46,825 nucleotides of DNA from Streptomyces graminilatus (lineage in GTDB: Bacteria > Actinomycetota > Actinomycetes > Streptomycetales > Streptomycetaceae). Below, piece after piece: positions 1-8,624 of this stretch (position 1 is the first letter of the stretch; each line of letters begins with the position of its first letter). Location of the stretch: contig NZ_LIQQ01000267.1 of assembly GCF_001418565.1 (NCBI RefSeq), positions 1 through 46,825 on the forward strand, given 5' to 3'. Below the pieces are notes generated by a model, which saw nothing but the letters and a program-made list of their open reading frames with translations, made no database searches and was not told where the DNA came from. The position numbers and the translations under genes are program-made.

Positions 1-805
1 GGTGGGGGAGCGGGGAAGGCGGGTTGTGGGTACGGCGAAAACTGCGCGATCGGCGGGTGACGTGTACTGACTGTCCGACTTTCGCTGGGGCGGAGCCAAT
101 CGGATGTGACGTCCGGTAGTCAAGTGAGCAACTAGTTGAAACGAGGGTCGACGCTCCAAAACGGGCTCTACCGCGCGCGGGTGATCCTCCTCCATCGGTC
201 CTGACCGGTGTCAGAAGGATTGCGGGTGTGGAGGGGGAAGGGAAGGGGAATTGGGGCCTTCGGTTCCCTTTCGTGCCCCGATCCCGCCTGCGGCTGCCGC
301 GGGACGTGCCTTCGTCCCTGCGGCCACCGCCGAGCCCCTGTGGCTACCGCCGCGCCCGCCTTCGTCCGTTCGGCTGCCGCCGTACCCGCCTTCGTCCCTG
401 CGGCTTCCGGGCCACCGCCCCGTGCATGGCGATGTCCTCGTCCCTGACCCTCTCGCCGCCCGTGGCGTCCGGCCGCCACCGCGACCCCTCCCAGCAGGGT
501 GTCCGTGGTCACACGGACCCTTTCGCGCCGGGCTCAGGGTTGCGGTCTGTCACGATCGAATTCCGGCGGAAGCAGCCTGCATCCCACACAATGCAAATTT
601 CAACTTGCTGGTTGCGGGCCGTTGTTGTCAGGTGTCACAGTGTTCTTACCTTCCCGGAAACGGTGAACGACGAGAGTGAATGGCCCGGTTGGGGGAGAAG
701 GGGCCGCAACCTGCGATGTTTTGAAGCGGGTTGACCTGCTCGGGGATCACGTTCGGGGCGGTGTCGCACCGGCCAGGGTGCGCAGGCGACGAAAGGCGAA
801 CGGCG
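1..805. other. Gene-free leading region (no convincing CDS)
   Basis: No reading frame here has both a ribosome binding site and a recognisable protein. Positions 309-420 hold degenerate tandem copies of a roughly 30-bp unit that begins CCTTCGTCC (copies at 309, 359 and 389), which creates open frames on both strands that I regard as spurious. The last 250 bases presumably contain the promoter of the downstream ATP-binding protein gene, but I could not single out a convincing -35/-10 pair. Confidence 0.5.
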
Positions 806-1510
806 ATGGCTCCGCCCTCCCTCCCCCAGCCGCTCGGCCGAATACCCGGCGGCCGGCTTGCCGGCCACTCGGATCACCCGGACCACCTCGATCACTCTCC
901 GCAGTCCGATGTGTTCTGCCTGCCCGCGACCCCCGCCTCCGTCGGCGCGGCCCGCCGGAAGGTGCGCGAGCTGCTCGAAGGCTGGGGTGTCGGCTCCGAC
1001 GCCTCCGACAACGCCCTTCTGGTGACCTCCGAACTCGTCACCAACGCCCTCACCCACGCGGACGGTGAGCGGATCGTCTGCCGGTTGCGTCTCGCCGCCG
1101 GGCGACTGCACCTCGAGGTCGAGGACGAGAACCGCGGCGGGGGCCTGCCGGCCCAGCGCAGACCCGGCCCCGACGAACAGTGCGGACGGGGGCTCCTGCT
1201 GGTCGAATTCCTGACCGGCGACTGGGGAGTCCGTGACGCCCCGGACGGCTCCGGACGCGTCGTCTGGGCCGAACTGCTCACGGAACAGGCCGAGTTACAG
1301 GCCGAAGAACGGCAACCCGAGCCGGGGGACCCCACTTCACCGGCTTCACCGGTCCCTCGGGCCGCACCCGCCCCACGGCACCCGTCGGCCTCGCACCGCA
1401 CCCGGCCCGTCCCCCACTCGGCCGAAGGAGTCCCCTCACATGGACCGTCTGGATCGCCAGTTCCGCACTCCCCGCACTCCCAGCAGTCCTCCCCGTACTC
1501 CCGCCCCTGA
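806..1510 (+). CDS. RsbW-like anti-sigma / ATP-binding regulatory protein (HATPase_c)
   Basis: This is a 234-residue soluble protein. Its middle, about residues 35-150, is a GHKL/HATPase_c domain of the kind found in anti-sigma-factor serine kinases. The N box (SELVTNALTHAD) binds the Mg-ATP, the G1-like segment is VEDENRGG and the G2-like segment is GRGLLLVE. The C-terminal 80 residues are a Pro/Ser/His-rich tail that looks disordered. ATG at 806 is chosen because GAAAGG lies nine bases upstream; an in-frame start at 731 has no good ribosome site. Streptomyces encode dozens of such proteins, which typically bind sigma factors or anti-anti-sigma factors. No partner gene is adjacent, so the target cannot be named. 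The fold is well supported; the kinase role is inferred from the family. Confidence 0.85.
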   Translation: MAPPSLPQPLGRIPGGRLAGHSDHPDHLDHSPQSDVFCLPATPASVGAARRKVRELLEGWGVGSDASDNALLVTSELVTNALTHADGERIVCRLRLAAGRLHLEVEDENRGGGLPAQRRPGPDEQCGRGLLLVEFLTGDWGVRDAPDGSGRVVWAELLTEQAELQAEERQPEPGDPTSPASPVPRAAPAPRHPSASHRTRPVPHSAEGVPSHGPSGSPVPHSPHSQQSSPYSRP

Positions 1511-1820
1511 TCGGCGCCCGCGCGGCCCGTACGGCGGCCCGGCCATGCGCACACCTCACGGTGCCCGGCTCGCCGACCCGTCCTGGACGCGCACCCGCCC
1601 GGCGTCCCCGTCGGCCCGGCCCCGGCTGATTCACGGCCTGGGCTGATTCACGGCCCGGGCTTGTCCACGGCCCCGAGGGCGACTCCCTCGACCCAGCCGA
1701 CACTGCCGTAGCACCGCACCTGTCAGCGGGCGGCCGATGTTCCCGGCCGGTCGTGCGGCACGGGCGGCCGGTCCTGCCCGCTCTGTTCCGGATCCCCGGG
1801 GCGAAAGGCCTCGGGGCATC
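1511..1820. other. Intergenic region upstream of the galactoside operon promoter
   Basis: This 310-base stretch has no supported gene. It contains a three-copy 17-bp tandem repeat (listed separately) and then GC-rich sequence leading to the promoter/operator at 1821. Confidence 0.5.
1624..1674. repeat. Three tandem 17-bp repeats
   Basis: Unit 1 (1624-1640) is GGCTGATTCACGGCCTG. Unit 2 (1641-1657) differs from it at one base, and unit 3 (1658-1674, GGCTTGTCCACGGCCCC) is more diverged. The array lies between the ATP-binding protein gene and the galactoside operon promoter. Each unit could hold a protein-binding half-site, or the array could be replication slippage. Confidence 0.8.
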
Positions 1821-1850
1821 TTGACGACACAAATGTTACCGGTAACATTT
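1821..1850 (+). promoter_or_regulatory. Promoter with embedded 20-bp perfect palindrome (LacI-family operator)
   Basis: TTGACG (1821-1826) and TAACAT (1843-1848) form a -35/-10 pair with a 16-base spacer. The perfect palindrome AAATGTTACCGGTAACATTT occupies 1831-1850 and so covers the spacer and the -10. Its central CCGG between dyad arms is typical of LacI/GntR-type operators. It starts 70 bases before the MFS gene. I found no second copy in the window. A LacI-family gene sits at the end of the same gene run, so it is the obvious candidate ligand-controlled repressor. Confidence 0.8.
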
Positions 1851-1919
1851 GGACCGTCCTCGCATCGACGCGAAGGCAGGGGTCAGCCGCGATCTCGACC
1901 ACAGGCGACAGGAGTCCAC

Positions 1920-3176
1920 GTGACCGACCAGCCCACCGGACCGCCGGCGGTCACGGAGCGACGGGCCCCCTCGACGCCTCCCGGGACCTCGGCGAGTCCG
2001 GTCTTCAGCCCGGTCGCCGTGGTCGCCTCCTGCGTCGGCTTCGTGCTGATCGGGGTCATCCAGGCCCTGTACGGCCCGTCGATCCCGGCCCTCCGCGAGG
2101 AGTTCGGGCTCTCCCCGTCGGCCGCGGGGCTCGGGCTGAGCGCCCACTTCGCCGGCGGGTTCGCCGGGGTGCTCCTCTTCCATCGGCTGTACGCGCGGCT
2201 CGGCAACCGGCGTGTCCTCGGCGGCTCGTACGTGCTGATGGCGGCCGGTGCCGCGGGCTTCGCGCTGGCGCCGAACTGGCCCGTCGCGCTGGCCGCCTCC
2301 CTGCTCGCAGGGGTCGGCTTCGGCGGTATCGACTACGGCCTCAACCAGTTGTTCGCGGTCGGTTTCGGCAACCGCTCGACCGCCATGCTCAACATCCTCA
2401 ACGCCCACTTCGGCATCGGCGCGATCCTCGGCCCGGTGCTGATCGGCGCGGTCGGCGCCGAGCACTATCCGGCCGTCTTCCTCGCCTTCTCCCTCGCCAA
2501 CCTGCCCCTGCTGCTGTGCCTTCGAGGCGTACGGGACCACGCGCCGCAGCCGGCTTCCGCGCCCGGGTCGGCCGGCGGGCAGGTCCTCGCCCGCAGCCTG
2601 GCCTCCGTACTCGGTGTCTTCGTCGCCCTCTATGTCCTGCACGTGGGCATCGAGGCGGGCGTCGGCGGCTGGGAGCCGACGCACCTGGAGACGGTCGGCT
2701 ACGGTGCCACCGCCGCCGCCACGGCCACCTCCGTGTACTGGCTGATGATGACCGTCGGCCGTTTCCTGGCCGCCCCGCTCGCCCTGCGCTTCTCCCCGCA
2801 GGAGATCATCGCGGTGTCCTGCGCCGGTATGACCGTCTGCCTGCTGCTGGCCGCCGTACCCGGACTCGCCCCCTACGCCTACGCGGGCGTCGGCCTCTTC
2901 ATCGCGCCGATCTTCCCCACCGGACTGCCCTGGCTGAACCGGGTCGCCCCGCAGGCGCGGAAGGCCGGTGCCGTCGTCATCGCCGCGTCGCTGGCCGGGG
3001 GAGTGGCCGCAGGGCCGGCGCTCGGCAAGGCCATCGAATGGTCCGGCGTACGGGCGGTACCGCTGCTGCTGTGCGGGACCTCGGCGCTCTGCCTGGCGGC
3101 CACGCTGTGGCTGATCAAGGCGACCCGAGAGACCCGAGAGACCGGAGAGACCGGAGAGACGGCCCGAGAAACCTGA
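1920..3176 (+). CDS. MFS transporter (probable galactoside importer)
   Basis: This is a 418-residue integral membrane protein with about twelve hydrophobic segments, the usual size for the major facilitator superfamily. The region around residues 75-90 (FHRLYARLGNRRVLGG) matches the conserved charged loop between helices 2 and 3. GTG at 1920 is taken as the start because CAGGAG lies just upstream; an in-frame ATG at 1737 precedes the promoter/operator and cannot be used from it. The gene is first in a run with two beta-galactosidases, so uptake of a galactoside or of released galactose is the likely job; this is inference from context. The C-terminus ends in a 9-bp tandem repeat (3123-3158) encoding TRE/TGE triplets, probably a slippage tail with no effect on the transport core. 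Confidence 0.85.
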   Translation: MTDQPTGPPAVTERRAPSTPPGTSASPVFSPVAVVASCVGFVLIGVIQALYGPSIPALREEFGLSPSAAGLGLSAHFAGGFAGVLLFHRLYARLGNRRVLGGSYVLMAAGAAGFALAPNWPVALAASLLAGVGFGGIDYGLNQLFAVGFGNRSTAMLNILNAHFGIGAILGPVLIGAVGAEHYPAVFLAFSLANLPLLLCLRGVRDHAPQPASAPGSAGGQVLARSLASVLGVFVALYVLHVGIEAGVGGWEPTHLETVGYGATAAATATSVYWLMMTVGRFLAAPLALRFSPQEIIAVSCAGMTVCLLLAAVPGLAPYAYAGVGLFIAPIFPTGLPWLNRVAPQARKAGAVVIAASLAGGVAAGPALGKAIEWSGVRAVPLLLCGTSALCLAATLWLIKATRETRETGETGETARET

Positions 3177-3178
3177 TG

Positions 3179-3206
3179 GGCCTGAGGGCTCCGCGTGGCT
3201 CAGGCC
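3179..3206 (+). other. Hairpin between the MFS and first GH35 genes
   Basis: Perfect 8-base arms GGCCTGAG (3179-3186) and CTCAGGCC (3199-3206) enclose a 12-base loop immediately after the MFS stop codon. There is no T run. It may be a partial terminator or an RNA-processing site that changes the ratio of transporter to enzyme. Confidence 0.55.
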
Positions 3207-3280
3207 AGTCGAACGCCTCCCCCCCCGCTGAACAACTTCTGACCCAACCCGACTCACCCGAACCGAAGGGAAACCCCCGC

Positions 3281-5047
3281 ATGCCCACTCCCGCCCTGAC
3301 CACGACGTCCGACGGTTTCCTGCTGCACGGCGAGCCGTTCCGGATCATCTCCGGCGCGATGCACTACTTCCGCGTCCACCCCGAGCAGTGGGCGGACCGG
3401 CTGCGCAAGGCCCGGCTGATGGGCCTCAACACGGTGGAGACGTACGTCCCCTGGAACCTCCACCAGCCCGAACCCGGCATCCTCGTGCTCGACGGCATCC
3501 TCGATCTGCCGCGCTATCTGCGGCTCGCCAAGGCGGAGGGGCTGCACGTCCTGCTGCGGCCCGGTCCGTTCATCTGCGCCGAGTGGGACGGCGGCGGGCT
3601 CCCCTCCTGGCTCACCACCGACCCCGACATCCGGCTGCGCTCCAGCGACCCCCGCTTCACCGGCGCCATCGACCGCTATCTCGACCTGCTCCTGCCGCCC
3701 CTGCTGCCGTATCTCGCCGTGTCCGGCGGTCCCGTCATCGCCGTCCAGGTGGAGAACGAGTACGGGGCGTACGGCGACGACTCCGCGTATCTCGAACACC
3801 TCGCGGAGTCCCTGCGCTCGCGCGGCATACGGGAGTTGCTCTTCACCTGCGACCAGGCCAACCCCGAGCACCTCGCGGCGGGCAGCCTCCCCGGTGTGCT
3901 CTCCACGGGCACCTTCGGCAGCAGAGTCCCGCAGTCCCTGGCGCAGTTGCGTGCCCATCAGCCCGAAGGGCCCCTGATGTGCGCGGAGTTCTGGATCGGC
4001 TGGTTCGACCACTGGGGCGAGGAGCACCACACCCGGGACGCCGCCGACGCCGCCGCCGATCTCGACCGGCTGCTCTCGGCGGGCGCGTCCGTCAACATCT
4101 ACATGTTCCACGGCGGCACCAACTTCGCCTTCACCAACGGCGCCAACCACGACCACGCCTACCAGCCCATGGTCACCTCCTACGACTACGACGCCGCCCT
4201 CACCGAGAACGGCGACCCCGGCCCGAAGTACCACGCCTTCCGCGAGGTGATCGCCCGGCACGCGCCCGTACCCGACGAGCCGGTCCCCGCGCCGAGTGTC
4301 AAACTCCCGCCCACCGCCGTCGAGTTGGACCAGCGGGCGCCCCTGCTGGCCAATGTGGGGCTCCTCGCCAAGTCCGTGCGCACCGAGGACCCGGTGACCA
4401 TGGACGAGCTGGGGCTGCGCGCCGGGTACGTGCTCTACCGCACCACCGCCCCCCTCGCCGGGGACGGACTGCTGCACTTCGCCGGCGGAGTGGGCGACCG
4501 GGCCCAGGTGTTCGTGGACGGCGCCCCCGTCGGCGTACTCGAACGCGAGCGGCACGACGAGTCCCTGCCCGTCCGGATCCCCTTCGCCGGAGCGGCGGTC
4601 GACGTGCTCGTGGAGAACATGGGCGGGGTCAACTACGGGCCGCGCATCGGCTCGCCCAAGGGGCTCCTCGGCGCGGTCACCCTCAACGGCACCGCGCTGC
4701 ACGGCTGGGACAGCCATCCCCTCACCCTGGACGACCTGAGCGCGCTGCCCTTCGCCCCCTCGGACGCCACCCCGGCCGCCCAACCCGCCTTCCACACCGG
4801 CACGTTCGAGGTCGAGGCGCCCGCTGACACCTTCCTGTCGCTGCCCGGCTGGACCAAGGGGCAGGCCTGGATCAACGGCTTCCACCTCGGCCGCTACTGG
4901 AACCGAGGCCCGCAGCGCACCCTCTATGTGCCCGCGCCCGTACTGCGGCCGGGCACCAACGAACTGGTGCTCCTCGAGCTGACCGGCACCACCTCCGCAC
5001 GGGCCCTGCTCACCGACACCCCCGACCTCGGCCCGGTGAAGCCATGA
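3281..5047 (+). CDS. GH35 beta-galactosidase (first of two)
   Basis: A 588-residue glycoside hydrolase family 35 enzyme that removes terminal beta-galactose with retention of configuration. The N-terminal half is the TIM barrel. The motif VENEYGAYG carries the acid/base Glu160, and CAEFWIGWFDHWGEE carries the nucleophile Glu236; both match the two catalytic glutamates of the family. The C-terminal 250 residues look like the usual beta-sandwich domains. There is no signal peptide, so it should act in the cytoplasm on imported galactosides. ATG 3281 is preceded by GAAGGG; a long upstream frame extension overlaps the transporter gene and is ignored. It overlaps the next gene by 4 bases (ATGA), which points to translational coupling. 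Confidence 0.92.
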   Translation: MPTPALTTTSDGFLLHGEPFRIISGAMHYFRVHPEQWADRLRKARLMGLNTVETYVPWNLHQPEPGILVLDGILDLPRYLRLAKAEGLHVLLRPGPFICAEWDGGGLPSWLTTDPDIRLRSSDPRFTGAIDRYLDLLLPPLLPYLAVSGGPVIAVQVENEYGAYGDDSAYLEHLAESLRSRGIRELLFTCDQANPEHLAAGSLPGVLSTGTFGSRVPQSLAQLRAHQPEGPLMCAEFWIGWFDHWGEEHHTRDAADAAADLDRLLSAGASVNIYMFHGGTNFAFTNGANHDHAYQPMVTSYDYDAALTENGDPGPKYHAFREVIARHAPVPDEPVPAPSVKLPPTAVELDQRAPLLANVGLLAKSVRTEDPVTMDELGLRAGYVLYRTTAPLAGDGLLHFAGGVGDRAQVFVDGAPVGVLERERHDESLPVRIPFAGAAVDVLVENMGGVNYGPRIGSPKGLLGAVTLNGTALHGWDSHPLTLDDLSALPFAPSDATPAAQPAFHTGTFEVEAPADTFLSLPGWTKGQAWINGFHLGRYWNRGPQRTLYVPAPVLRPGTNELVLLELTGTTSARALLTDTPDLGPVKP

Positions 5048-7434
5048 CCCGCCACTCCCTCCGCGTCCCCACGCCTCCCGGGCCCCCGCTCACCGGTCAC
5101 CTCCCCTTCGCCGACGCACCCGGAGTCGCCGACCCCATCGAGGTGACCGGCCGCTGGCTCACCCGTGGCGGACGCCCCTGGTTCCCCGTCTCCGGCGAGT
5201 TCCACTACAGCCGCTACCCGGCGGGGGAATGGGAGGAGGAACTGCTGAAGATGAAGGCGGGCGGCGTGACGGCCGTCGCCAGTTACGTCATCTGGATCCA
5301 CCACGAGGAGATCGAGGGCCGGATCCGCTTCGACGGCGACCGCGACCTGCGCCGCTTCGCCGGACTCTGCGCCCGGCACGGCCTGGACTTCGTCCCGCGC
5401 GTCGGGCCCTGGTGCCACGCCGAGGTACGGGGCGGCGGACTGCCCGACTGGCTGCTCGCCCGCACCGACGCCCCCCGCACCGACGACCCCGCCTACCTGG
5501 AACCCGTACGCCGCTGGTTCACCGCCGTCGCCGAGCAGTTGAGGGGGCTCGACCGGGCCCACGGCGGCCCGGTCGTCGCCATCCAGATCGAGAACGAGCT
5601 GTACGACCGGCCGGGCCACCTCCGCACCCTGAAGCGGATGGCCCAGGAAGCCGGGCTCAGCGCCCCGCTCTGGACCGCGACGGCCTGGGGAGGGGCCCGA
5701 CTCCCGCCCGGCGAACTGCTTCCGCTGTACGGCGGCTACCCCGAGACCTTCTGGACGGAGTGGGACGACGGCTGGTCCGACACTTGCCGCAAGCACTTCT
5801 TCTTCACCCACGAGCGCGACGACGAGGGCATCGGAGCCGACCTTCGGCCGACGTCCGTGCGGGGCGGCGAACCGGTCCCCACCGACCGGTTCCCCTGGGC
5901 CACCTGCGAGTTGGGCGGCGGGATGGCCGTGGCCTACCACCGCCGGCCACGGGTCGACGCCGCCGACATCGGCGCGCTCGCGCTCACGAAGACCGGGTGC
6001 GGCTCCGTCTGGCAGGGCTACTACATGTTCCACGGCGGCACCAACCCGGTGGGCGAGCTGACCACCCTCCAGGAGTCCCACGCCACCGGCAGCCCGAACG
6101 ACCTCCCCGTCCTCACGTACGACTTCCAGGCGCCCCTCGGCGAGTACGGGCAGTACCGGCCCTCGTACGACGAACTGCGCCTGCAAAACCTGCTGTTGGC
6201 GGACTTCGGCGACCGCATCGCACCCATGCCGTCCGTGCTGCCCGAGCGGCGACCGGCCGGACAGGACGACCGGGAGACACTGCGCTGGGCCGTGCGGAGC
6301 GACGGCGACTCCGGGTTCCTCTTCGTCAACAACCATCAGCCGCACGAGCCGCCGCCGGACCACCCGGACACCTCGTTCACCGTCGGGTTACCGGACGGCG
6401 GTCCCGAACTGACCTTTCCCAGCGAGCCGGTGACGATCCCTCAAGGTGCCTATTTCTGCTGGCCGTTAAGGCTCGACGTGGCCGGACTACGGCTCGACTG
6501 GGCCACCGCCCAGCCGGTGTGTGTGCTCGACGTCGGCGGACGTACCGTCCTGGTGCTGGCCGCCGCGGACGGGATCCCCGTCGAACTCGCCATGGACATC
6601 GAGACGTTGAGATACGTGCACACCCCCATGGGGAAGGTGGTGTCCGCCGACGGACGATTCCTCGTCACCGGACTGCGGCCCGGCACGGACGCCCTCGTCG
6701 AGGTGGGGACACCGGACGGCGGACAGGTCGGCCTGCTGGTGCTGGACGCGGCGACCGCCCGCACCGCCTACCGGGGCACGGCCTGGGGCGCCGAGCGGCT
6801 GATCCTGTGCGGAGACGGCGGAGGCGAGAGCGGCGGGGTCGTCTTCGACGAACCGGCCAACGAGGTACGGCTGCACGTCACCGGGACAACGGTGTCGTTC
6901 GCCGTGCTGCCGGCGCCCGAGGACCTGGCGATCACCGCCGACATGACCGCCGACGGGGTGTTCACCCGCTACAGCCTCTCCACGGGCGAGACGCACGCCT
7001 GCTCCGGCACCCTCGACGTGTCCCTCGTCCGGGCAGCCGGGCCGGCCCCCACCCCCGTCACCGGTGTACGGGACCGGGCAAGCGCCCCGGCCGACAAGCA
7101 CTTCGACACCTCCGCAGCCGAGTACCTCATCGACGTACCGGACGAACTCCCGCGCCCCGGAACACTGTTGCGCGTCCACTGGACCGGAGACGTGGCCCGC
7201 GCCTGTGCCGGGGACACGCTGGTCGCCGACCAGTTCTTCACCGGGCGGGTCTGGGACATCGCCCTCGACCGGCTGCCGGCCGACGCCCTGCGCGCCGGTG
7301 GCGGACTGCGGGTGAAGGTGCTGCCGTTCGCCGACAGCCCGCCCGTGCACCTGCCGGTGCCCGTTCCGGTGCGGGAGGCCCGGGTCGAGCGCGTCGAATG
7401 GGTCACCGTACGGACCCAGGTGATCGCCGGGTAG
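5044..7434 (+). CDS. GH35 beta-galactosidase (second, large paralogue; two TTA codons)
   Basis: A 796-residue GH35-type enzyme. The barrel contains IQIENELYDRP with acid/base Glu185 and ATCELGGGMAVAYH with the likely nucleophile Glu289, followed by YYMFHGGTNP, a family hallmark also present in the first enzyme. The C-terminal 400 residues are beta-rich and longer than in the first paralogue. There is no signal peptide. It starts on the ATGA overlapping the first enzyme, so the two are co-translated. Leu449 (6388-6390) and Leu475 (6466-6468) are encoded by TTA, the rare codon read by the bldA tRNA, whereas the upstream enzyme has none that I can find. Substrate may be a different beta-galactoside, for example plant galactan or an aryl galactoside; that part is a guess. 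Confidence 0.9.
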   Translation: MTRHSLRVPTPPGPPLTGHLPFADAPGVADPIEVTGRWLTRGGRPWFPVSGEFHYSRYPAGEWEEELLKMKAGGVTAVASYVIWIHHEEIEGRIRFDGDRDLRRFAGLCARHGLDFVPRVGPWCHAEVRGGGLPDWLLARTDAPRTDDPAYLEPVRRWFTAVAEQLRGLDRAHGGPVVAIQIENELYDRPGHLRTLKRMAQEAGLSAPLWTATAWGGARLPPGELLPLYGGYPETFWTEWDDGWSDTCRKHFFFTHERDDEGIGADLRPTSVRGGEPVPTDRFPWATCELGGGMAVAYHRRPRVDAADIGALALTKTGCGSVWQGYYMFHGGTNPVGELTTLQESHATGSPNDLPVLTYDFQAPLGEYGQYRPSYDELRLQNLLLADFGDRIAPMPSVLPERRPAGQDDRETLRWAVRSDGDSGFLFVNNHQPHEPPPDHPDTSFTVGLPDGGPELTFPSEPVTIPQGAYFCWPLRLDVAGLRLDWATAQPVCVLDVGGRTVLVLAAADGIPVELAMDIETLRYVHTPMGKVVSADGRFLVTGLRPGTDALVEVGTPDGGQVGLLVLDAATARTAYRGTAWGAERLILCGDGGGESGGVVFDEPANEVRLHVTGTTVSFAVLPAPEDLAITADMTADGVFTRYSLSTGETHACSGTLDVSLVRAAGPAPTPVTGVRDRASAPADKHFDTSAAEYLIDVPDELPRPGTLLRVHWTGDVARACAGDTLVADQFFTGRVWDIALDRLPADALRAGGGLRVKVLPFADSPPVHLPVPVPVREARVERVEWVTVRTQVIAG

Positions 7435-7468
7435 GCCGGATCCGCGGAGATCTCCGTCCGGCGGCCTA
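7432..7468 (+). terminator. Hairpin after the GH35 genes
   Basis: TAGGCC at 7432-7437, which includes the stop codon, pairs with GGCCTA at 7463-7468, and an inner perfect palindrome CGGAGATCTCCG lies at 7445-7456. The structure sits directly at the end of the second GH35 gene and 60 bases before the regulator. There is no T tract, which is usual for Streptomyces terminators. It could also serve as a regulator-binding palindrome for the lacI-type gene. Confidence 0.55.
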
Positions 7469-7529
7469 TCCTGTGGGCCAGCCGGGCGGGGCACGACCGC
7501 CACGGGACGAAGCCGAAGGATGCGACCCC

Positions 7530-8615
7530 ATGACCCGAAGTGCCGGTGGCGGCGCGCCGAGTGGACGCAGCCGGCGCAACTTCGCGGGCACGCGGCCGGT
7601 GATGGACGACGTGGCACGGCTGGCCGGTGTCTCCAAGCAGACCGTGTCACGGGTGCTCAACGACAATCCGGCCGTACGGGCCGAGACCCGCGAGTCGGTG
7701 CTGGAGGCCATGCGGTCGCTCGGGTACCGGCCGAGCCGCAGCGCGCGTTCGCTGGCCAGCGGGCGGACCCGGATGCTCGGGGTGATCTCCTTCGACGCGG
7801 CCCGCTTCGGGCCCGCCTCCACGCTCACCGCGATCAACACCGCCGCCCAGGACGCCGGTTACCTGGTCAGCTCCATCGCCCTCGACACCGCCGACCGGGA
7901 CACCGTCGTCCAGGCCGTCGACCGGCTGTCGGCGGAGGGTGCCGACGGAGTCATCGCCATCGCCCCGCAGCGGCGCGTCGGCAGGGCGCTCGCCGAGGCC
8001 CACCTCGACATCCCCCTCGTCGTCATGGACAACGTCCTCGGCGACGACACCCCCATGGTCACCTGCGACGCCAGGGGCGGGGCACGCCTGGCCACCGAAC
8101 ATCTCCTGGGCCTGGGCCACCGTACGGTCCACCACATCGCCGGCCCGGCCGGCTGGGCGTCCGCCGAACGCCGGGCCGCGAGCTGGCGCGACACCCTGGA
8201 GAGGGCCGGGGCGGCGGTGCCCGAGCCGCTCGCCGGTGACTGGAGCGCCGACTCCGGGTACGAACTGGGCCGGCGGCTCGCCCGGGACCCGGACGTCACC
8301 GCCGTCTTCGCCGCCAACGACCAGATGGCGCTCGGCGCGCTGCGCGCCTTCCACGAGGCCGGCCGCCGGGTCCCGGACGACGTCAGCGTCGTCGGCTACG
8401 ACGACATCCCGGAAGCCGCCCATCTGCTGCCCCCGCTCACCACCGTCCGCACCGACTTCCAGGAGGCCGGCACCCGGTCCCTGCGGCTGCTCCTCGCACG
8501 GATCGACGGCCGGGAGGAGCCGGGCGCTGCCCCGGGCCCCGTGGTCTCCGTCATCCCCTCCCACCTCATCGTGCGGCGCAGCACGGGTCCCGCACCGGCT
8601 CGTGACAGGTCCTAA
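7530..8615 (+). CDS. LacI-family transcriptional repressor
   Basis: A 361-residue regulator. A helix-turn-helix (DDVARLAGVSKQTVSRVLN, about residues 26-44) and hinge helix (RPSRSARSLASGR) are followed by a periplasmic-binding-protein-like sensor domain with the family phrases VFAANDQMALGALRA and VVGYDDIPEA. ATG 7530 has GAAGGA nine bases upstream; the N-terminal basic extension before the helix-turn-helix is longer than in E. coli LacI but common in actinobacteria. By position it should sense a galactoside or galactose and bind the palindrome at 1831-1850. No copy of that palindrome lies before its own gene, so autoregulation would depend on readthrough from the operon promoter. Confidence 0.92.
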   Translation: MTRSAGGGAPSGRSRRNFAGTRPVMDDVARLAGVSKQTVSRVLNDNPAVRAETRESVLEAMRSLGYRPSRSARSLASGRTRMLGVISFDAARFGPASTLTAINTAAQDAGYLVSSIALDTADRDTVVQAVDRLSAEGADGVIAIAPQRRVGRALAEAHLDIPLVVMDNVLGDDTPMVTCDARGGARLATEHLLGLGHRTVHHIAGPAGWASAERRAASWRDTLERAGAAVPEPLAGDWSADSGYELGRRLARDPDVTAVFAANDQMALGALRAFHEAGRRVPDDVSVVGYDDIPEAAHLLPPLTTVRTDFQEAGTRSLRLLLARIDGREEPGAAPGPVVSVIPSHLIVRRSTGPAPARDRS

Positions 8616-8618
8616 ACT
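8613..8618 (+). promoter_or_regulatory. -10 element of a leaderless promoter
   Basis: TAAACT fits the TANNNT pattern of Streptomyces -10 boxes and ends six bases before the GTG start of the ArsR-type gene, the spacing expected when transcription begins at the start codon. The gene has no ribosome binding site. A matching -35 is not clear. Confidence 0.45.
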
Positions 8619-8624
8619 GGCGCG

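Noticed and set aside
168..512. Minus-strand open frame of 114 residues in the leading region
   Set aside because: Its composition is Arg/Gly/Ala-rich as expected of a shadow frame, it lies in degenerate repeats and it has no recognisable domain.
2516..3280. N-terminal extension of the first GH35 frame back into the transporter gene
   Set aside because: It overlaps the MFS gene in another frame. ATG 3281 with GAAGGG gives the exact family N-terminus.
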